DNA of 64,000 bases from Pseudomonas hydrolytica (GCF_021495345.1 NZ_CP099397.1:3596001-3660000); one strand, 5' to 3'. Shown: positions 17,601 to 25,867, counted from the first letter of the stretch. Notes: generated from the letters alone by a model not told the origin. Numbers and translations: made by a program.

Positions 17601-18692
17601 GCGGATGCCCGGCACGGTCAGCGAGGTTTCGGCGACGTTGGTGGCCAGCACGATCTTGCGCCCCGGCATGGGCGCGAAAATCTTCTGCTGCTCGGCCGGC
17701 GTCAACCGCGCATACAGCGGCAGCACCTCGGTGTGGCGCAGGTTGGCCTTGCGCAGCACCTCGGCCGCCTCACGAATCTCGCGCTCACCGGGCAGGAACA
17801 CCAGCACATCGCCGGGGCGCTTGCCCACGCTGCGCTCGTGCTCGGTGATCTCGTCCAGCGCAGCGAGAATGCCCTGGTCGATGGACAGGTCATCGAGCAG
17901 GCGCTCGCCCTCCTCGTCCACCTCGGCCGCCAGCGGGCGGTACCAGGTTTCCACCGGGTAGGTGCGGCCGGACACCTCGATGATCGGCGCGTCATTGAAG
18001 TGCTTGGAGAAACGCTCCAGATCGATGGTCGCCGACGTGATGATCAGCTTCAGATCCGGGCGACGCGGCAGCAGGGTCTTCAGGTAGCCGAGCAGGAAGT
18101 CGATATTGAGGCTGCGTTCGTGCGCCTCGTCGACGATGATGGTGTCGTACTTTTCCAGAAAGCGGTCGTGCTGGGTTTCGGCGAGCAGGATGCCATCGGT
18201 CATCAGCTTGATCAGTGTGCCGTCCTTGCTCTGATCCTCGAAACGCACCTGATAGCCGACCAGCTCGCCCAACGGTGTGCCGATCTCTTCCGCTACCCGA
18301 GTCGCCACACTGCGCGCCGCCAAGCGGCGCGGCTGGGTATGGCCGATCAGCCCATGCACACCCCGGCCAATCTCCAGGCAGATCTTCGGCAACTGCGTGG
18401 TCTTGCCCGACCCCGTCTCACCGGCAATCACCACCACCTGGCTCTTTTCCAGCGCGGCCTTGATCTCGTCGCGCTTGGCGGCAATCGGCAGCGCATCGTC
18501 GTAGCGCATCGCCGGGATGCTGCTGCGCCGCGCCGCCACCTTGTCGCTGGACGCCTGAAAACGCTCCAGCCACTGCGCCAGCTTCGCCTCGTCGGGCTGC
18601 TTCTGCAGCTCATGCAACTGCCGGCGCAAGCGATGGCGCTCGGCGATCATGACGTGGTCGAGTTTCTTCTGCAGCGTGGCGAGGTCAGTCAT
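14655..18692 (-). CDS. hrpA: HrpA, DEAH-box ATP-dependent RNA helicase
   Basis: The 1345-residue protein has Walker A 'AGETGSGKTTQLPK' (residues 90-103), a DEAHERS box and 'SATIDLERFSKHF'. The helicase C domain follows with 'TNVAETSLTVPGIRYVID' and 'RKGRCGRVEPGICIRLY', then the HA2/OB-fold region and the long HrpA-specific C-terminus. HrpA resolves stalled or collided ribosomes and processes some mRNAs in E. coli. The normal-length protein is interrupted near residues 615-670 by about 40 extra, low-complexity residues (GGRGSGGGDQ and onward). These coincide with a REP-like palindrome; see the repeat entry. The frame stays open throughout. Confidence 0.95.
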   Translation of the reverse strand: MTDLATLQKKLDHVMIAERHRLRRQLHELQKQPDEAKLAQWLERFQASSDKVAARRSSIPAMRYDDALPIAAKRDEIKAALEKSQVVVIAGETGSGKTTQLPKICLEIGRGVHGLIGHTQPRRLAARSVATRVAEEIGTPLGELVGYQVRFEDQSKDGTLIKLMTDGILLAETQHDRFLEKYDTIIVDEAHERSLNIDFLLGYLKTLLPRRPDLKLIITSATIDLERFSKHFNDAPIIEVSGRTYPVETWYRPLAAEVDEEGERLLDDLSIDQGILAALDEITEHERSVGKRPGDVLVFLPGEREIREAAEVLRKANLRHTEVLPLYARLTPAEQQKIFAPMPGRKIVLATNVAETSLTVPGIRYVIDSGTARISRYSYRAKVQRLPIEPVSQASANQRKGRCGRVEPGICIRLYSEEDFLGRPEFTDPEILRTNLAAVILQMLHLRLGSIEDFPFIEPPDGKAISDGFNLLQELSAVNRESQLTPIGRQLARLPIDPRLGRMVLEGAKQGSLEEILIVAAALSVQDPRERPMDRQQAADQAHAQWKDVDSDFAALINLWRGFEEKRQELGSNPLRTWCKKNFLNYMRLREWRDAHRQLVLIARELQLQGGRGSGGGDQGAQKDRRQAGSYEAAVAPTKDTRVNAIARQQAEASEAAVRAKNYAAVHKAILAGLLSQIGQKTEEGDYLGARQRRFWIHPSSVIGRKKPNWVMAAELVETTKLFARMVAKIEPDWIEPLAAHLVKKNHLEPHWEKKRGQVVAYEQVTLYGMIIVGRRPVHYGPIDPPVAREMFIREGLVRGEINSRVRCLTANRQLLERLDELEAKSRRRDILADEETLFGYYEARIPQDIYQAASFESWYKKGSAADPQLLIMREEDALARDAKEVTAAQYPDTLRIGELQLPLSYHFEPNHPRDGVTLRVPAPLLPQLQPERLEWLVPGLLEAKCVALVRGLPKALRKNFVPVPDFVGAALDKLVFGQGSLPQALGAELLRMTGARVSDEAWAEAAESIENHLKMNIEVVDARGKFLGEGRDLAELTARFAEASQAALAIPQQSDKPKAVEAKAFAEVAEKAQQKIAGLSMTVYPALVEEAGVVKEGRFPTQAEADFQHRRALQRLLLQQLADQAKFLRGKLPGLTELGLLYRDIGRIEALVEDILLASLDACILEGEATLPRDGAALAQLAERKRGDWTAHAERVARQVLEILKLNHGLQKRFKGKIDLAQAMALNDIKQQLANLVYAGFVRETPGEWLKEIPRYLKAIEQRLDKVGAQVQRDRVWAGELTGYWEQYQARTAKHAQEGKRDPQLTLYRWMLEEYRVSLFAQQLGTKMAVSDKRLAKQWSLVEA
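16799..16822. repeat. REP-like palindrome inside hrpA
   Basis: The sequence TAGGAGCCGGC-TT-GCCGGCGATC has the look of Pseudomonas REP elements (TAGGAGC..., then a GC-rich palindrome and GATC). On the coding strand it is read in frame as part of 'DRRQAGSYEA', within the extra segment of HrpA. Confidence 0.65.
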
Positions 18693-19066
18693 CTGGATCG
18701 GGGCAATCAGGGCAAAGGCGGGATTGTCGCAGATTACGCTCTGTGGCGGGCAGGCTATCCCGTAGCGGAAGAGCGCGGAATTAAGGCGTAAGGGAGCGGC
18801 TGCTTTCGGCCAAGGCGGGCGGTCTGGCCACTAAATAAATCTGCCTCTTGCCTCGTGGTGAGATGGGGGCGGAGGACCTGTTGCCGTAGGAGCTGAAGTC
18901 TGCTCGGATACGGCGGCTTCAAAAAGTGGCGTAAGTCCTGACGCTAGCCAGCTTCAGAATCACAAAGCCCTGCGACGCGGGGGCTTCTAGTTTACGACGC
19001 TCATAACTATAGCATCACGCCCAAAGTATTTGATGTGCGATTACTTTATGGTCGAGGTGAACAACA
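18693..19066. other. Intergenic region, GC shift
   Basis: No gene is supported here. Base composition changes from GC-rich at the hrpA promoter end to AT-rich near 19000, marking the left edge of an AT-rich islet. No tRNA, direct repeat or recombinase gene was found that would explain the boundary. Confidence 0.6.
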
Positions 19067-19666
19067 TCAAACAGGACTATTCCAGCTCGGCAAATTATCT
19101 ATAATAAGAACATCACCACCCAAGTCTTCATAGACATCTCGCTGGCTATCTACAATCATTTTATACCAAGTATCGGAGCGTGGTCCTAATGCGGCGCGAT
19201 CCAGCTGGACATTATTACTGTAGAAGTACTCCTTCTCTTCAAGTCTAAACTCGCCATCTGCTGAGAAAAAAAGAACTAAACATTGATCGGGGAAGGCCAG
19301 AGCCATTGCGAACACGCACTTAACAACTGAAAAATCTAAAAACTTAGAAAACCCAGCACCTTCAGATCTTAATACGACTCCTCCGCCCACCAACATTGCA
19401 GACTCTTTTATACGTTCTCTGTTCTGATGAAGCCAGCGATGGGTGATTTTTATATTAGGGTCAGTACTGCTAGCCTTTAAAATCGCACACAGTCTCGTAA
19501 GAGCCTCTTCCTCCCAAGTAAAAATCTTTTCTATTGACATGCAATTCAGAGAGACCATGGGTAAGAAATCATTGCCATGCTCAACTGCTAATTCAACCTT
19601 ATCCCCAGAGGTGCTCATGTGATTCAAGAAGCAAACCGCCGAATGAAATTCCTGAATAGAGTACAT
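19067..19666 (-). CDS. Hypothetical protein, partner of the DUF4365 gene
   Basis: The roughly 199-residue protein (from MYSIQEFHSAVCF) has no membrane segment or motif I recognise. Visible features are 'FTWEEEALTRLCAILKASS', a possible helical region 'ITHRWLHQNRERIKESAML', and an acidic C-terminus 'DSQRDVYEDLGGDVLIIDNLP'. The stop of the preceding DUF4365 gene lies 4 bases above this ATG; a TTG start at 19681 would overlap that stop instead. Either way the two genes look translationally coupled. Codon use is AT-rich, unlike the neighbours, indicating recent transfer. Its role may be as effector, immunity partner or accessory to the nuclease-like protein; I cannot choose. Confidence 0.65.
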   Translation of the reverse strand: MYSIQEFHSAVCFLNHMSTSGDKVELAVEHGNDFLPMVSLNCMSIEKIFTWEEEALTRLCAILKASSTDPNIKITHRWLHQNRERIKESAMLVGGGVVLRSEGAGFSKFLDFSVVKCVFAMALAFPDQCLVLFFSADGEFRLEEKEYFYSNNVQLDRAALGPRSDTWYKMIVDSQRDVYEDLGGDVLIIDNLPSWNSPV

Positions 19667-19670
19667 TTCG

Positions 19671-20618
19671 TCATGGCTCAATTTCAGGGGTTACTTTGAT
19701 ATTCTTCTTAGCAGGATCAATTAATACATCAAAATAACGCCCACGAAGACGAAATGGCAGATACTGACCCGCACTGGGTATCGGGGAGATGTATAACTGC
19801 ATATTAAAAAATAGCGGCTCCATACCCTGACCAGCCAGCATTATACGCACCGCCCGCTGATCACCAACGATCAGTTCAATCGTCCCTTGAGTAGAATCTA
19901 TAGTAGGCAGTAGGTCACGTATACCGAATCTTTTTTCCCATGCTTGGAAAGAAGCCACGCTTATTGGTTCACGGTACCCAAGGGTGCCAAGAATAAACTG
20001 CTCCTGCTGCTCTTTTGTTTCAAGTTGTATGCGAATTTCTGCTGCGCCATCTTCAAAACCAACCTCCGACAAATAGCCTTGCTTCTGCTTAGAGAAAGCA
20101 GAGAAATCCCCATCAACCAGCTCTAAAATCTTCGCCATGAAACCATGAGCATTTACTGGTGAAATTAGGTCACACTTCCCAAAAGAAACGGAAATTTTCT
20201 TTCTATTGAGTTTCGCATCAGCATCTTGAATTGTGACCTCTCGTACCCGCCTGAGGATTTTCTCTACCCAGCGATTGTCCAAGCACACCAAGTAGGCGGA
20301 ATGCGGTTCATTCTCTAAGGCCGAGTCAAATTGGAGAAGTAAATAGAATGTTGGCAAAGGATCAGTAGCCAGCGCCAACAGGTTGGACAGCTCAACCTGA
20401 ACTGAAGTGGATCGACTCTTCGTGGATTTTACCTGAACCTTAAATGCGCCATTTCCTTTGTGGAGATCATATGCGCTACCGGTAGTTCGAGATACCGCCA
20501 TTTCTACGTAATAGTCCCACCCATATCTATCGCGCTGAGCCTTGTGTGCATTTAGACCTACAGAACTACACCATTTCTGGAACACATCTTCGCCGACATC
20601 TCCGATATCTACATGCAT
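19671..20618 (-). CDS. DUF4365 protein with PD-(D/E)XK nuclease-like motif
   Basis: The 315-residue protein has 'VGEDVFQKWCSSVGLNAHK', then 'RYGWDYYVEM' and 'AFKVQVKSTKSR'. The spacing of Glu10, Asp35, Gln62 and Lys64 fits the E...D...QxK active site of PD-(D/E)XK enzymes in the DUF4365 family. Residues about 160-315 form a second, unrecognised domain. DUF4365 domains occur in proteins near restriction and other anti-phage genes. The gene heads a two-gene, AT-rich unit with no recombinase beside it. A defence nuclease is the leading idea, but no target or trigger can be read from sequence. Confidence 0.72.
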   Translation of the reverse strand: MHVDIGDVGEDVFQKWCSSVGLNAHKAQRDRYGWDYYVEMAVSRTTGSAYDLHKGNGAFKVQVKSTKSRSTSVQVELSNLLALATDPLPTFYLLLQFDSALENEPHSAYLVCLDNRWVEKILRRVREVTIQDADAKLNRKKISVSFGKCDLISPVNAHGFMAKILELVDGDFSAFSKQKQGYLSEVGFEDGAAEIRIQLETKEQQEQFILGTLGYREPISVASFQAWEKRFGIRDLLPTIDSTQGTIELIVGDQRAVRIMLAGQGMEPLFFNMQLYISPIPSAGQYLPFRLRGRYFDVLIDPAKKNIKVTPEIEP

Positions 20619-21250
20619 ATCACACCCTTAAAATATTAGATACTGAAATGCGAAACTTAGATTAACCGAAGGAAATAATTTTTTGCTCGGCCATGAAATT
20701 ATCCAGTAGCGGTGAAGACAGAATAGAGACTGAAAGCAAGCAGCAGAAATTAGAGCGATGCCGCTCGATCAGCACGCTGTTGCAACGTAAAGTCGAGGGG
20801 GAACGGCCAGATTTTCACACTTAGGCAGAAAAGAGAAAAGGGACAGATTGGTTTACAGGACGGATCTTCCGCTCTTGGCCGAGAGCGGCCCGTCGTGGCT
20901 GGCTGCAATCGGCCAAAAGCAGTCGTTTCATGATCGTTACCACGCCGGAGCGCGGGAGCCATCGTATTTTTTGCGGGCGCCGTTCACAGAGCTGAGCGGC
21001 CACGAACCAGTTTGCAAGGCTTTCATATAGCCAGAAACCCGAGCATCGCAACGCTCTTCAGGCTAAAGCCTGAGCGATGGACGCTGAACAGCAGATCAGC
21101 CACTCCACACCCACCGCATCAAAAGCCACAACGGCCACGCCGCAAAGTGGACCACTCATTAAGCCCTTAATTGGATCAATACCCTGATCCTCTTAGTTGT
21201 CTTAATTGAGCAGACCTTACTGATCCCCCATCCACAAAGGGTACTGCTCT
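20619..21250. other. Intergenic region with degenerate sequence
   Basis: I see no complete gene in these roughly 630 bases. The left part is AT-rich and should hold the promoter of the DUF4365 pair. The stretch 20850-20950 reads, on the minus strand, like fragments of the 'AACGACTGCTTTTGGCC' type of intergenic sequence common in gammaproteobacteria. Short open frames here have no start signals or homology I recognise. The last 80 bases, AT-rich with TTAATTG motifs, probably contain the promoter of the downstream AhpD-like gene. Confidence 0.5.
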
Positions 21251-21700
21251 ATGACTCGTCTTGATTGGTTTGAGGCTTCACCCGGTGCAGCCAAAGCACT
21301 GGGTGGTCTGCACCATTTCGTCACCACCGGAACGAACCTGCCACCTCAGCTCATACATCTCGTGTTCTTGCGGGCATCGCAAATCAATGGATGCGCGCAC
21401 TGCATCGATATCCATTCACGAGATCTGATCAAGGGAGGTATGTCAGTAGAAAAGCTCGTTCTGGTGCCCGTCTGGCATGAGGCCGCGCATCTGTTCTCCG
21501 ACCAGGAACGTTCCGCCCTGGCCTGGACGGAAGAAGTGACCCTGGTTGGTGAAAGGCATGTTTCCGATGAAGCTTATGCCGCGACATCGTCCGCGTTCAC
21601 TCCGAAAGACCTGGTCGACCTTACGGCGGCGATCGCAGCCATGAACGCGTTCAACCGCATGGGTGTCAGCTTTCGCTTGAGCCCTGCTGCGAAGGCGTAA
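21251..21700 (+). CDS. AhpD-like/carboxymuconolactone decarboxylase family protein
   Basis: The 149-residue protein carries the alkylhydroperoxidase core motif 'INGCAHCIDIHSRDLIKGG', with redox Cys48 and Cys51 and His55. Helices 'LIHLVFLRASQ' and 'LVDLTAAIAAMNAFNRMGVSF' are typical of the CMD/AhpD fold. Members reduce peroxides or act in antioxidant defence. It is a single gene, convergent with the MFS gene and separated from it by about 40 bases. The ribosome site is weak (AAGGG upstream of ATG). Confidence 0.87.
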   Translation: MTRLDWFEASPGAAKALGGLHHFVTTGTNLPPQLIHLVFLRASQINGCAHCIDIHSRDLIKGGMSVEKLVLVPVWHEAAHLFSDQERSALAWTEEVTLVGERHVSDEAYAATSSAFTPKDLVDLTAAIAAMNAFNRMGVSFRLSPAAKA

Positions 21701-21743
21701 ACCGGAAGGGGAGATTTAATCCCCCCTTCTTAGGTGTCTCTTC

Positions 21744-22910
21744 TTAAACCGCTACCACCGCTGCACCTCGGGAGCGCCAGGCAAACCCCAGCACCATCAG
21801 CAGCCCCAATCCTGCCATCGCCGCGCCGGCCAGGGAGATTGCCGGGTAGCCCAGCCCGGCGTTGATCACCGCACCACCCAGCGCCGCGCCAATCGCGTTC
21901 CCCAGGTTGAAGGCGCCGATATTCACTGCCGAGGCCAGGTTGGGCGCGGCCTTGGCTGCTTCCATCACGCGCATCTGCAGCGGCGGCACGATGGCGAAGC
22001 TGGCGATGCCCCAGATCAGGATGGCCACGGCGGCTGGCAGTGGCCAGCGCATCAGCACGGTGAAGGCCAGCAAGACCAGGATCAGCGCACTCAGCGAGAC
22101 GATCAGGGTGCGATCGACGGAGCGATCCGCCGCCTTGCCGCCCCACACATTGCCCAGCGTCAGGCCGATGCCGTACAGCACCAGCATGGCGGTGATAAAG
22201 GCGGTGGACGCCTGGGTCTCGCTGCTGAGGATCGGTGCGATGTAGGTGAACACGGTGAACATCGCGCTGGAACCGATCACGGTCAGGGCTAGGGCCGCCA
22301 GCACCGGGCCACGGCCCAGCACGCGGATTTCCGCCAGCACGCCGTCGCTCTTCGGCAGCGGTACGTTGGGCAAGGCGAGCCACAGCGCGAGCATGGCCAA
22401 TACGCCCAGGCCGGTAATGCCCGCAAAAGCCGTACGCCAGCCGAACACCTCGCCGAACCAGGTCGCCAGCGGCACGCCGCCGATGGTCGCCAATGTCAGG
22501 CCCATGAACATGGCCGCCACCGCCCCGGCGCGCTTGTCCGGCGCGACCACGCTGGCGGCGACGATGGAGCCGACGCCGAAGAAGGCGCCGTGGTTCAGCG
22601 AGGTCACCACCCGGGCGATCATCAGGCTGTAGTAATCGGTGGCCAGGGCCGACATCAGGTTGCCCCAGGTGAAGATGCCCATCAGCCCGATCAGCAGGTA
22701 GCGCCGGGGAATCCTGCCGGTGGTCAGGGTCATCAGCGGCGCGCCGAGCAGCACGCCCAGCGCGTAGGCGCTGACCAGCAGGCCGGCAGCGGGAATGGAA
22801 ACACCGAGATCGCTGGCGATGCCCGGCAACATGCCCATGGGGGCGAACTCGGTAACGCCGATGCCGAAGGCACCGATGGCGAGTGCAACGAGTGGTGGAT
22901 TGATACGCAT
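21744..22910 (-). CDS. DHA1-type MFS efflux transporter
   Basis: The 388-residue protein has twelve membrane segments. 'GIGVTEFAPMGMLPGIASDLGVS' and 'LLVSAYALGVLLGAPLMTLTTGR' are typical of the AraJ/PbuE branch of drug or metabolite exporters. The start is the ATG of MRINPP, with GAGGAG 9 bases upstream; the longer open frame lacks support. It is divergent from a broken LysR-type gene at 23006, a common arrangement for MFS pumps and their activators. Loss of that regulator may leave the pump unregulated or silent. Confidence 0.88.
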   Translation of the reverse strand: MRINPPLVALAIGAFGIGVTEFAPMGMLPGIASDLGVSIPAAGLLVSAYALGVLLGAPLMTLTTGRIPRRYLLIGLMGIFTWGNLMSALATDYYSLMIARVVTSLNHGAFFGVGSIVAASVVAPDKRAGAVAAMFMGLTLATIGGVPLATWFGEVFGWRTAFAGITGLGVLAMLALWLALPNVPLPKSDGVLAEIRVLGRGPVLAALALTVIGSSAMFTVFTYIAPILSSETQASTAFITAMLVLYGIGLTLGNVWGGKAADRSVDRTLIVSLSALILVLLAFTVLMRWPLPAAVAILIWGIASFAIVPPLQMRVMEAAKAAPNLASAVNIGAFNLGNAIGAALGGAVINAGLGYPAISLAGAAMAGLGLLMVLGFAWRSRGAAVVAV

Positions 22911-23005
22911 GCAAAGGCTCCTCATCAATGCCGCGAATGCTAGGAGCCGAACCTTGGCGGCGGTAGATGGCCTTTCTGCCAAACACCTTTGCTTACGGAG
23001 CAAAA

Positions 23006-23329
23006 ATGGACGTAGGCGGCCGATCAGGTGACATGGCGGTGTTCGCCACCGTGGCGGAGCAAAGCAGCCTGTCGGCCGCCACCCGTGCGCAGGGGCTGAC
23101 ACCTTCGGCGGTCAGCCGGACCATCGCCCGCATCGGCGAATTCAGCGTGGCCGAGGATCTGCAACGCGGCGACCTGGTACCGGTGCTGCAAGCCTTCAAC
23201 CCCGGTGATCGGGAGCCAGTTCATGCGGTGTTCGTGGGCGGTTTAGTCGTTGTGCTGGCGAGACAGGATGAGTCGGGCCACCGGCCACTTGTGGCCAATT
23301 CGTCATCCGAGCCCATGTACGGTCAGTAA
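23006..23329 (+). pseudogene. LysR-type regulator with large internal deletion
   Basis: The first 40 or so residues are a LysR helix-turn-helix ('DMAVFATVAEQSSLSAATRAQ', 'TPSAVSRTIARIGE'). The frame then jumps directly to 'VAEDLQRGDLVPVLQAF', which is the end of a LysR effector domain. About 200 residues of linker and ligand-binding domain are missing, yet the frame is kept. It faces the MFS gene, which was probably its target. The remnant could at most bind DNA weakly. Confidence 0.85.
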
Positions 23330-23470
23330 TACCGTGGCTATCAGAAAATAGAGAAGATCAATCCGACAGAAACAGCAGCGAAGTCATCCAGCCGAAACAT
23401 CGCAGCAAGCACGACGACAACGCTTATCAGAGATGGATGCAGGAGTGGCTGAAGCCGCAGTGATTTAAAA

Positions 23471-23496
23471 CCAGGGCGCCTCTTGGACGCCCCTGG
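23471..23496 (-). terminator. Intrinsic terminator of the DUF2790 gene
   Basis: Reading the minus strand, a GC-rich stem (CCAGGGGCG paired with CGCCCTGG, one bulge) is followed by TTTTAAAT just past the DUF2790 stop codon. Confidence 0.7.
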
Positions 23497-23503
23497 GATC
23501 GTG

Positions 23504-23761
23504 TCAGTGCCCTTTGCTGCATGCATCTGAAAGGGCTCTATATTTCAGGACCTGAACTTTTCCAGCCGAATCCACGTATGTCATGACCTGATCCACTGGC
23601 TTGCAGCTGTGGGTTTTGGGCGTCGAGATGGATAGAACCTTTGCAATATCAAGCTTTGCGCCGTACTTGTAAGTTGTCGGCGCACTTTCCGCGAGCACGT
23701 TAAACGATAACAGTACGCCAAGGCTGAGGACAACATATTGGCTAATCTTCTTGCTGATCAT
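23504..23761 (-). CDS. DUF2790 small secreted protein
   Basis: The 85-residue protein has a Sec signal peptide (MISKKISQYVVLSLGVLLSF, cleavage probably after NVLAE or just before). The mature domain holds 'YKYGAKLDIAKVLSI', 'CKPVDQVMTYVDSAGKVQVL' and 'YRALSDAC'. The two Cys can form a disulfide. This pattern is the DUF2790 family, common in multiple copies in Pseudomonas and often linked to metal or stress responses, with no defined biochemical role. It is a single gene with its own terminator. Confidence 0.85.
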   Translation of the reverse strand: MISKKISQYVVLSLGVLLSFNVLAESAPTTYKYGAKLDIAKVLSISTPKTHSCKPVDQVMTYVDSAGKVQVLKYRALSDACSKGH

Positions 23762-24044
23762 ATTTCAAACTCCAACTAAGGATAAAAATTCTCGGATGCC
23801 TCCAAGAGAAAGCAAGCAATCACTACTCCTGGAACAAACGAGCTTGAGGTAAGTGCGGCTGGTGCGAGTGCAGATGGGCGACATGCTCGCGCATGGAGTT
23901 TGTCGATCTCCGTCGCGCTCAATATCCACACTGCAAACTGAAGTTGACCTGACAGTCGTCTAATGCAGATAACTGTCAGTTCAGGTGCGGTCGTTACAAT
24001 TGGCTAAGCGTTTCTGCACGCCTTGCTGGCCAATTACTGAGCCT

Positions 24045-24389
24045 CTAGGAAACTTGCGGAATCAAGTCGAAGGCACTGCCTTGACCACCGCCGGCAGCAA
24101 AAGCGGCCTCCTCGATGTGGTAGACGGTCGGCTCTTCGGAAAAAAATTCCTCCAGGCCCAGCATGAACACCCGGTGGTCTTCACTCGCCTCGAAGCCCGG
24201 CGTGTGATCCTCAAGTGAAGCCCAGCGCACGATCAGGTTGAAAACATGGGGCGTTTCGATCCCTTGCGCGAGCAAGTGGCCGCCGTAACCCTTTGCGCGT
24301 ATCAGCAAAGGAGCAACTTCGGCGAATGCGCGCTTGAACTGTTCAATATGTTGGGTGTGAACCGGCAACAGTGCGATTTCATAAATCAT
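24045..24389 (-). CDS. Antibiotic biosynthesis monooxygenase (ABM) domain protein
   Basis: The 114-residue protein has the ferredoxin-like ABM pattern: 'MIYEIALLPVHTQHIEQFKRAF', 'YGGHLLAQGIETPHVFNLIVRWAS' and 'HTPGFEASEDHRVF'. Small ABM proteins act as dimeric oxygenases on quinols or similar substrates, or have no known activity. It lies about 40 bases downstream of the oxidoreductase gene on the same strand and is probably co-transcribed with it. This suggests a shared role in handling reactive quinone or carbonyl compounds, under the ArsR-type repressor. Confidence 0.82.
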   Translation of the reverse strand: MIYEIALLPVHTQHIEQFKRAFAEVAPLLIRAKGYGGHLLAQGIETPHVFNLIVRWASLEDHTPGFEASEDHRVFMLGLEEFFSEEPTVYHIEEAAFAAGGGQGSAFDLIPQVS

Positions 24390-24432
24390 GGGGTATTCCT
24401 CGAGAGTGAGTGTGACAATTAAAAGTGTGAAC

Positions 24433-25407
24433 TTACGAAATCAGCGAGGGCTCGACGGCAATCGCGATTTTCCCGCGAAGACCGTTGTTAGGGGTCTCCA
24501 GCAAGGCGTGCGCACTTGAAATGTCGGCGAGCGAATAGATCGCCCCAACATGGGGCCGCAGTTGACCGCGCTCGACCAATGCCTTCAGTTCATCGAGCTT
24601 GCCGCGGTTCTGGCGGGTGAAGACGAAGTGATAACTGGCGTTCTTGCTCCAGGCCTGAATGAGGTTCTGCGGCTTGGCGATGTCCACGATCGAAACCACC
24701 CGGCCGAGCTGGGCGAGCGCGTCGGGGCTACGAGTCAGGGTGTCGCCGCCGATGGTGTCGAAGATCACATCCACGCCCTGGCCATCCGTTTCCCGCAGGA
24801 CGGCGTCCACGTAATCCTCTTGTTCGTAGTCGATGACCACGTCGGCGCCCAGGCCCCGGGCGAACTCGAAGTTCGCTTCACGCACGGTGGTGAACACCCG
24901 CGCGCCAATGGCCTTTGCCACCTGGATCGCGACATGGCCCACGCCACCCGCGCCGCCGTGGATCAGAATGCTTTCCCCGACCCTAAGCGCCGCACGCCCG
25001 ACCAGTGCTTCCCATACCGTCCCGCCTACCAGCGTCAGGCTGGCTGCCTCGAGATGGCTCAGCGATGCCGGCTTCTTGCCGATGATGCTTTCGGACGCCA
25101 CGTGGTACTCGGCATAACTGCCGTCGCCTTCGAAGATCTGCGTGGTGTACCAGACCTCGTCGCCCGGCACGAAGCTCGTCACGCCTGGGCCGACGGCTTC
25201 GACGACGCCGGATACGTCATGCCCGGTGATGGCGGGGAGAGGCACGTAGTCGACGTAGTCGCCCCGGCGTACCTGGTAATCCAGCGGGTTGATGGAGGTT
25301 GCGTGCACTCGCACCAGAACCTGCCCTGCTTGCGGCACGGGCTTGGGTACTTCGCTCAGTTCAAATGCGTTCGGGCCGCCGAATGAGTTGAGAATTTGCG
25401 CTTTCAT
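24433..25407 (-). CDS. MDR-family NADPH:quinone oxidoreductase-like enzyme
   Basis: The 324-residue protein has the GroES-like start '[23 protein letters not shown]', '[20 protein letters not shown]', and the NADPH motif '[20 protein letters not shown]'. It lacks the structural-zinc cysteine cluster, which places it with the zinc-independent quinone oxidoreductases. It likely reduces quinones or enones with NADPH. The start is the ATG of MKAQIL. Two operator copies precede it at 25435 and 25522, which pair with the ArsR-family gene upstream. An ABM gene follows in the same unit. Confidence 0.88.
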   Translation of the reverse strand: MKAQILNSFGGPNAFELSEVPKPVPQAGQVLVRVHATSINPLDYQVRRGDYVDYVPLPAITGHDVSGVVEAVGPGVTSFVPGDEVWYTTQIFEGDGSYAEYHVASESIIGKKPASLSHLEAASLTLVGGTVWEALVGRAALRVGESILIHGGAGGVGHVAIQVAKAIGARVFTTVREANFEFARGLGADVVIDYEQEDYVDAVLRETDGQGVDVIFDTIGGDTLTRSPDALAQLGRVVSIVDIAKPQNLIQAWSKNASYHFVFTRQNRGKLDELKALVERGQLRPHVGAIYSLADISSAHALLETPNNGLRGKIAIAVEPSLIS

Positions 25408-25434
25408 GGTAGTTCCTCGTTTCTGGAAAAAGGG

Positions 25435-25454
25435 ATATAGGGATTTTTCGATAT
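25435..25454. promoter_or_regulatory. Operator copy 1 (ATATAGG-N6-TCGATAT)
   Basis: An imperfect 20-bp dyad of the same pattern as those at 25522 and 25868 lies 27 bases before the oxidoreductase start codon, in the likely 5' untranslated or promoter zone. Confidence 0.6.
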
Positions 25455-25521
25455 ACTGGGTCAAAAAAATTAACGGGTCTTTTCTACGATCTCTCCATCG
25501 CGAATGATTCGGTAAAAAGGG

Positions 25522-25541
25522 ATATCGGGAATTACCGATAT
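25522..25541. promoter_or_regulatory. Operator copy 2 (ATATCGG-N6-CCGATAT)
   Basis: A perfect 7-bp inverted repeat lies between the ArsR-family gene and the oxidoreductase gene. It is the best-matching copy of three, and its position suggests the repressor controls the enzyme gene directly. Confidence 0.72.
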
Positions 25542-25555
25542 TTTAAGTTAAAAAA

Positions 25556-25858
25556 TTACAGCTCTTTGCCTATGAGCTCGACCAGAGCACGGATGTTCGC
25601 TTCGTTGCGCTTGTAGTAGGTCCACTGACCGATACGACGCACTTCGACCAGACCTACTCGCTGCAGCGTTGCCAGGTAATCGGAAACCGTCGACTGCGAC
25701 AGACCGACGCCTTCCTGAATGCTGCTGACGCAGACGCCCACCGTATGAACGTCCCCTTCATCCTGCGGAGGAAAGTTCTTCACCGGGTCCTTCAGCCCCT
25801 TGAGGATTTCAAGGCGGGTAGGATTCGAGAGGGCTTTGAATACGTTGATCAGTTCCAT
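25556..25858 (-). CDS. ArsR-family repressor
   Basis: The 100-residue protein is a winged-helix regulator with 'NVFKALSNPTRLEILKGL', the recognition region 'GLSQSTVSDYLATLQRVGLVEVRR' and wing 'GQWTYYKRNEANI'. It has only one Cys in 'HTVGVCVSSIQ', so it lacks the two-Cys metal site of true ArsR. It more likely senses oxidation or an electrophile. Three matching operators flank it, one upstream of itself and two upstream of the oxidoreductase. This implies autoregulation and control of the enzyme-ABM pair. Confidence 0.88.
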   Translation of the reverse strand: MELINVFKALSNPTRLEILKGLKDPVKNFPPQDEGDVHTVGVCVSSIQEGVGLSQSTVSDYLATLQRVGLVEVRRIGQWTYYKRNEANIRALVELIGKEL

Positions 25859-25867
25859 GGGCCGATA

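Noticed and set aside
14805..18791. A 1,328-codon open frame on the plus strand opposite hrpA
   Set aside because: It is the mirror of hrpA in a high-GC gene, with His/Gln/Arg-rich low-complexity translation and no domain; hrpA on the other strand has all helicase motifs.
20750..21051. Short overlapping frames near 20.8-21.0 kb
   Set aside because: They are in degenerate intergenic sequence, overlap one another in different frames and have no start signals.
18693..21250. tRNA or attachment repeats bordering the DUF4365 islet
   Set aside because: I found no tRNA-like cloverleaf and no convincing direct repeat at either edge.
23341..23463. A plus-strand frame ending in 'WMQEWLKPQ' as a gene
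   Set aside because: It has no start codon with a ribosome site and lies between a pseudogene and a terminator; at most it is a gene fragment.
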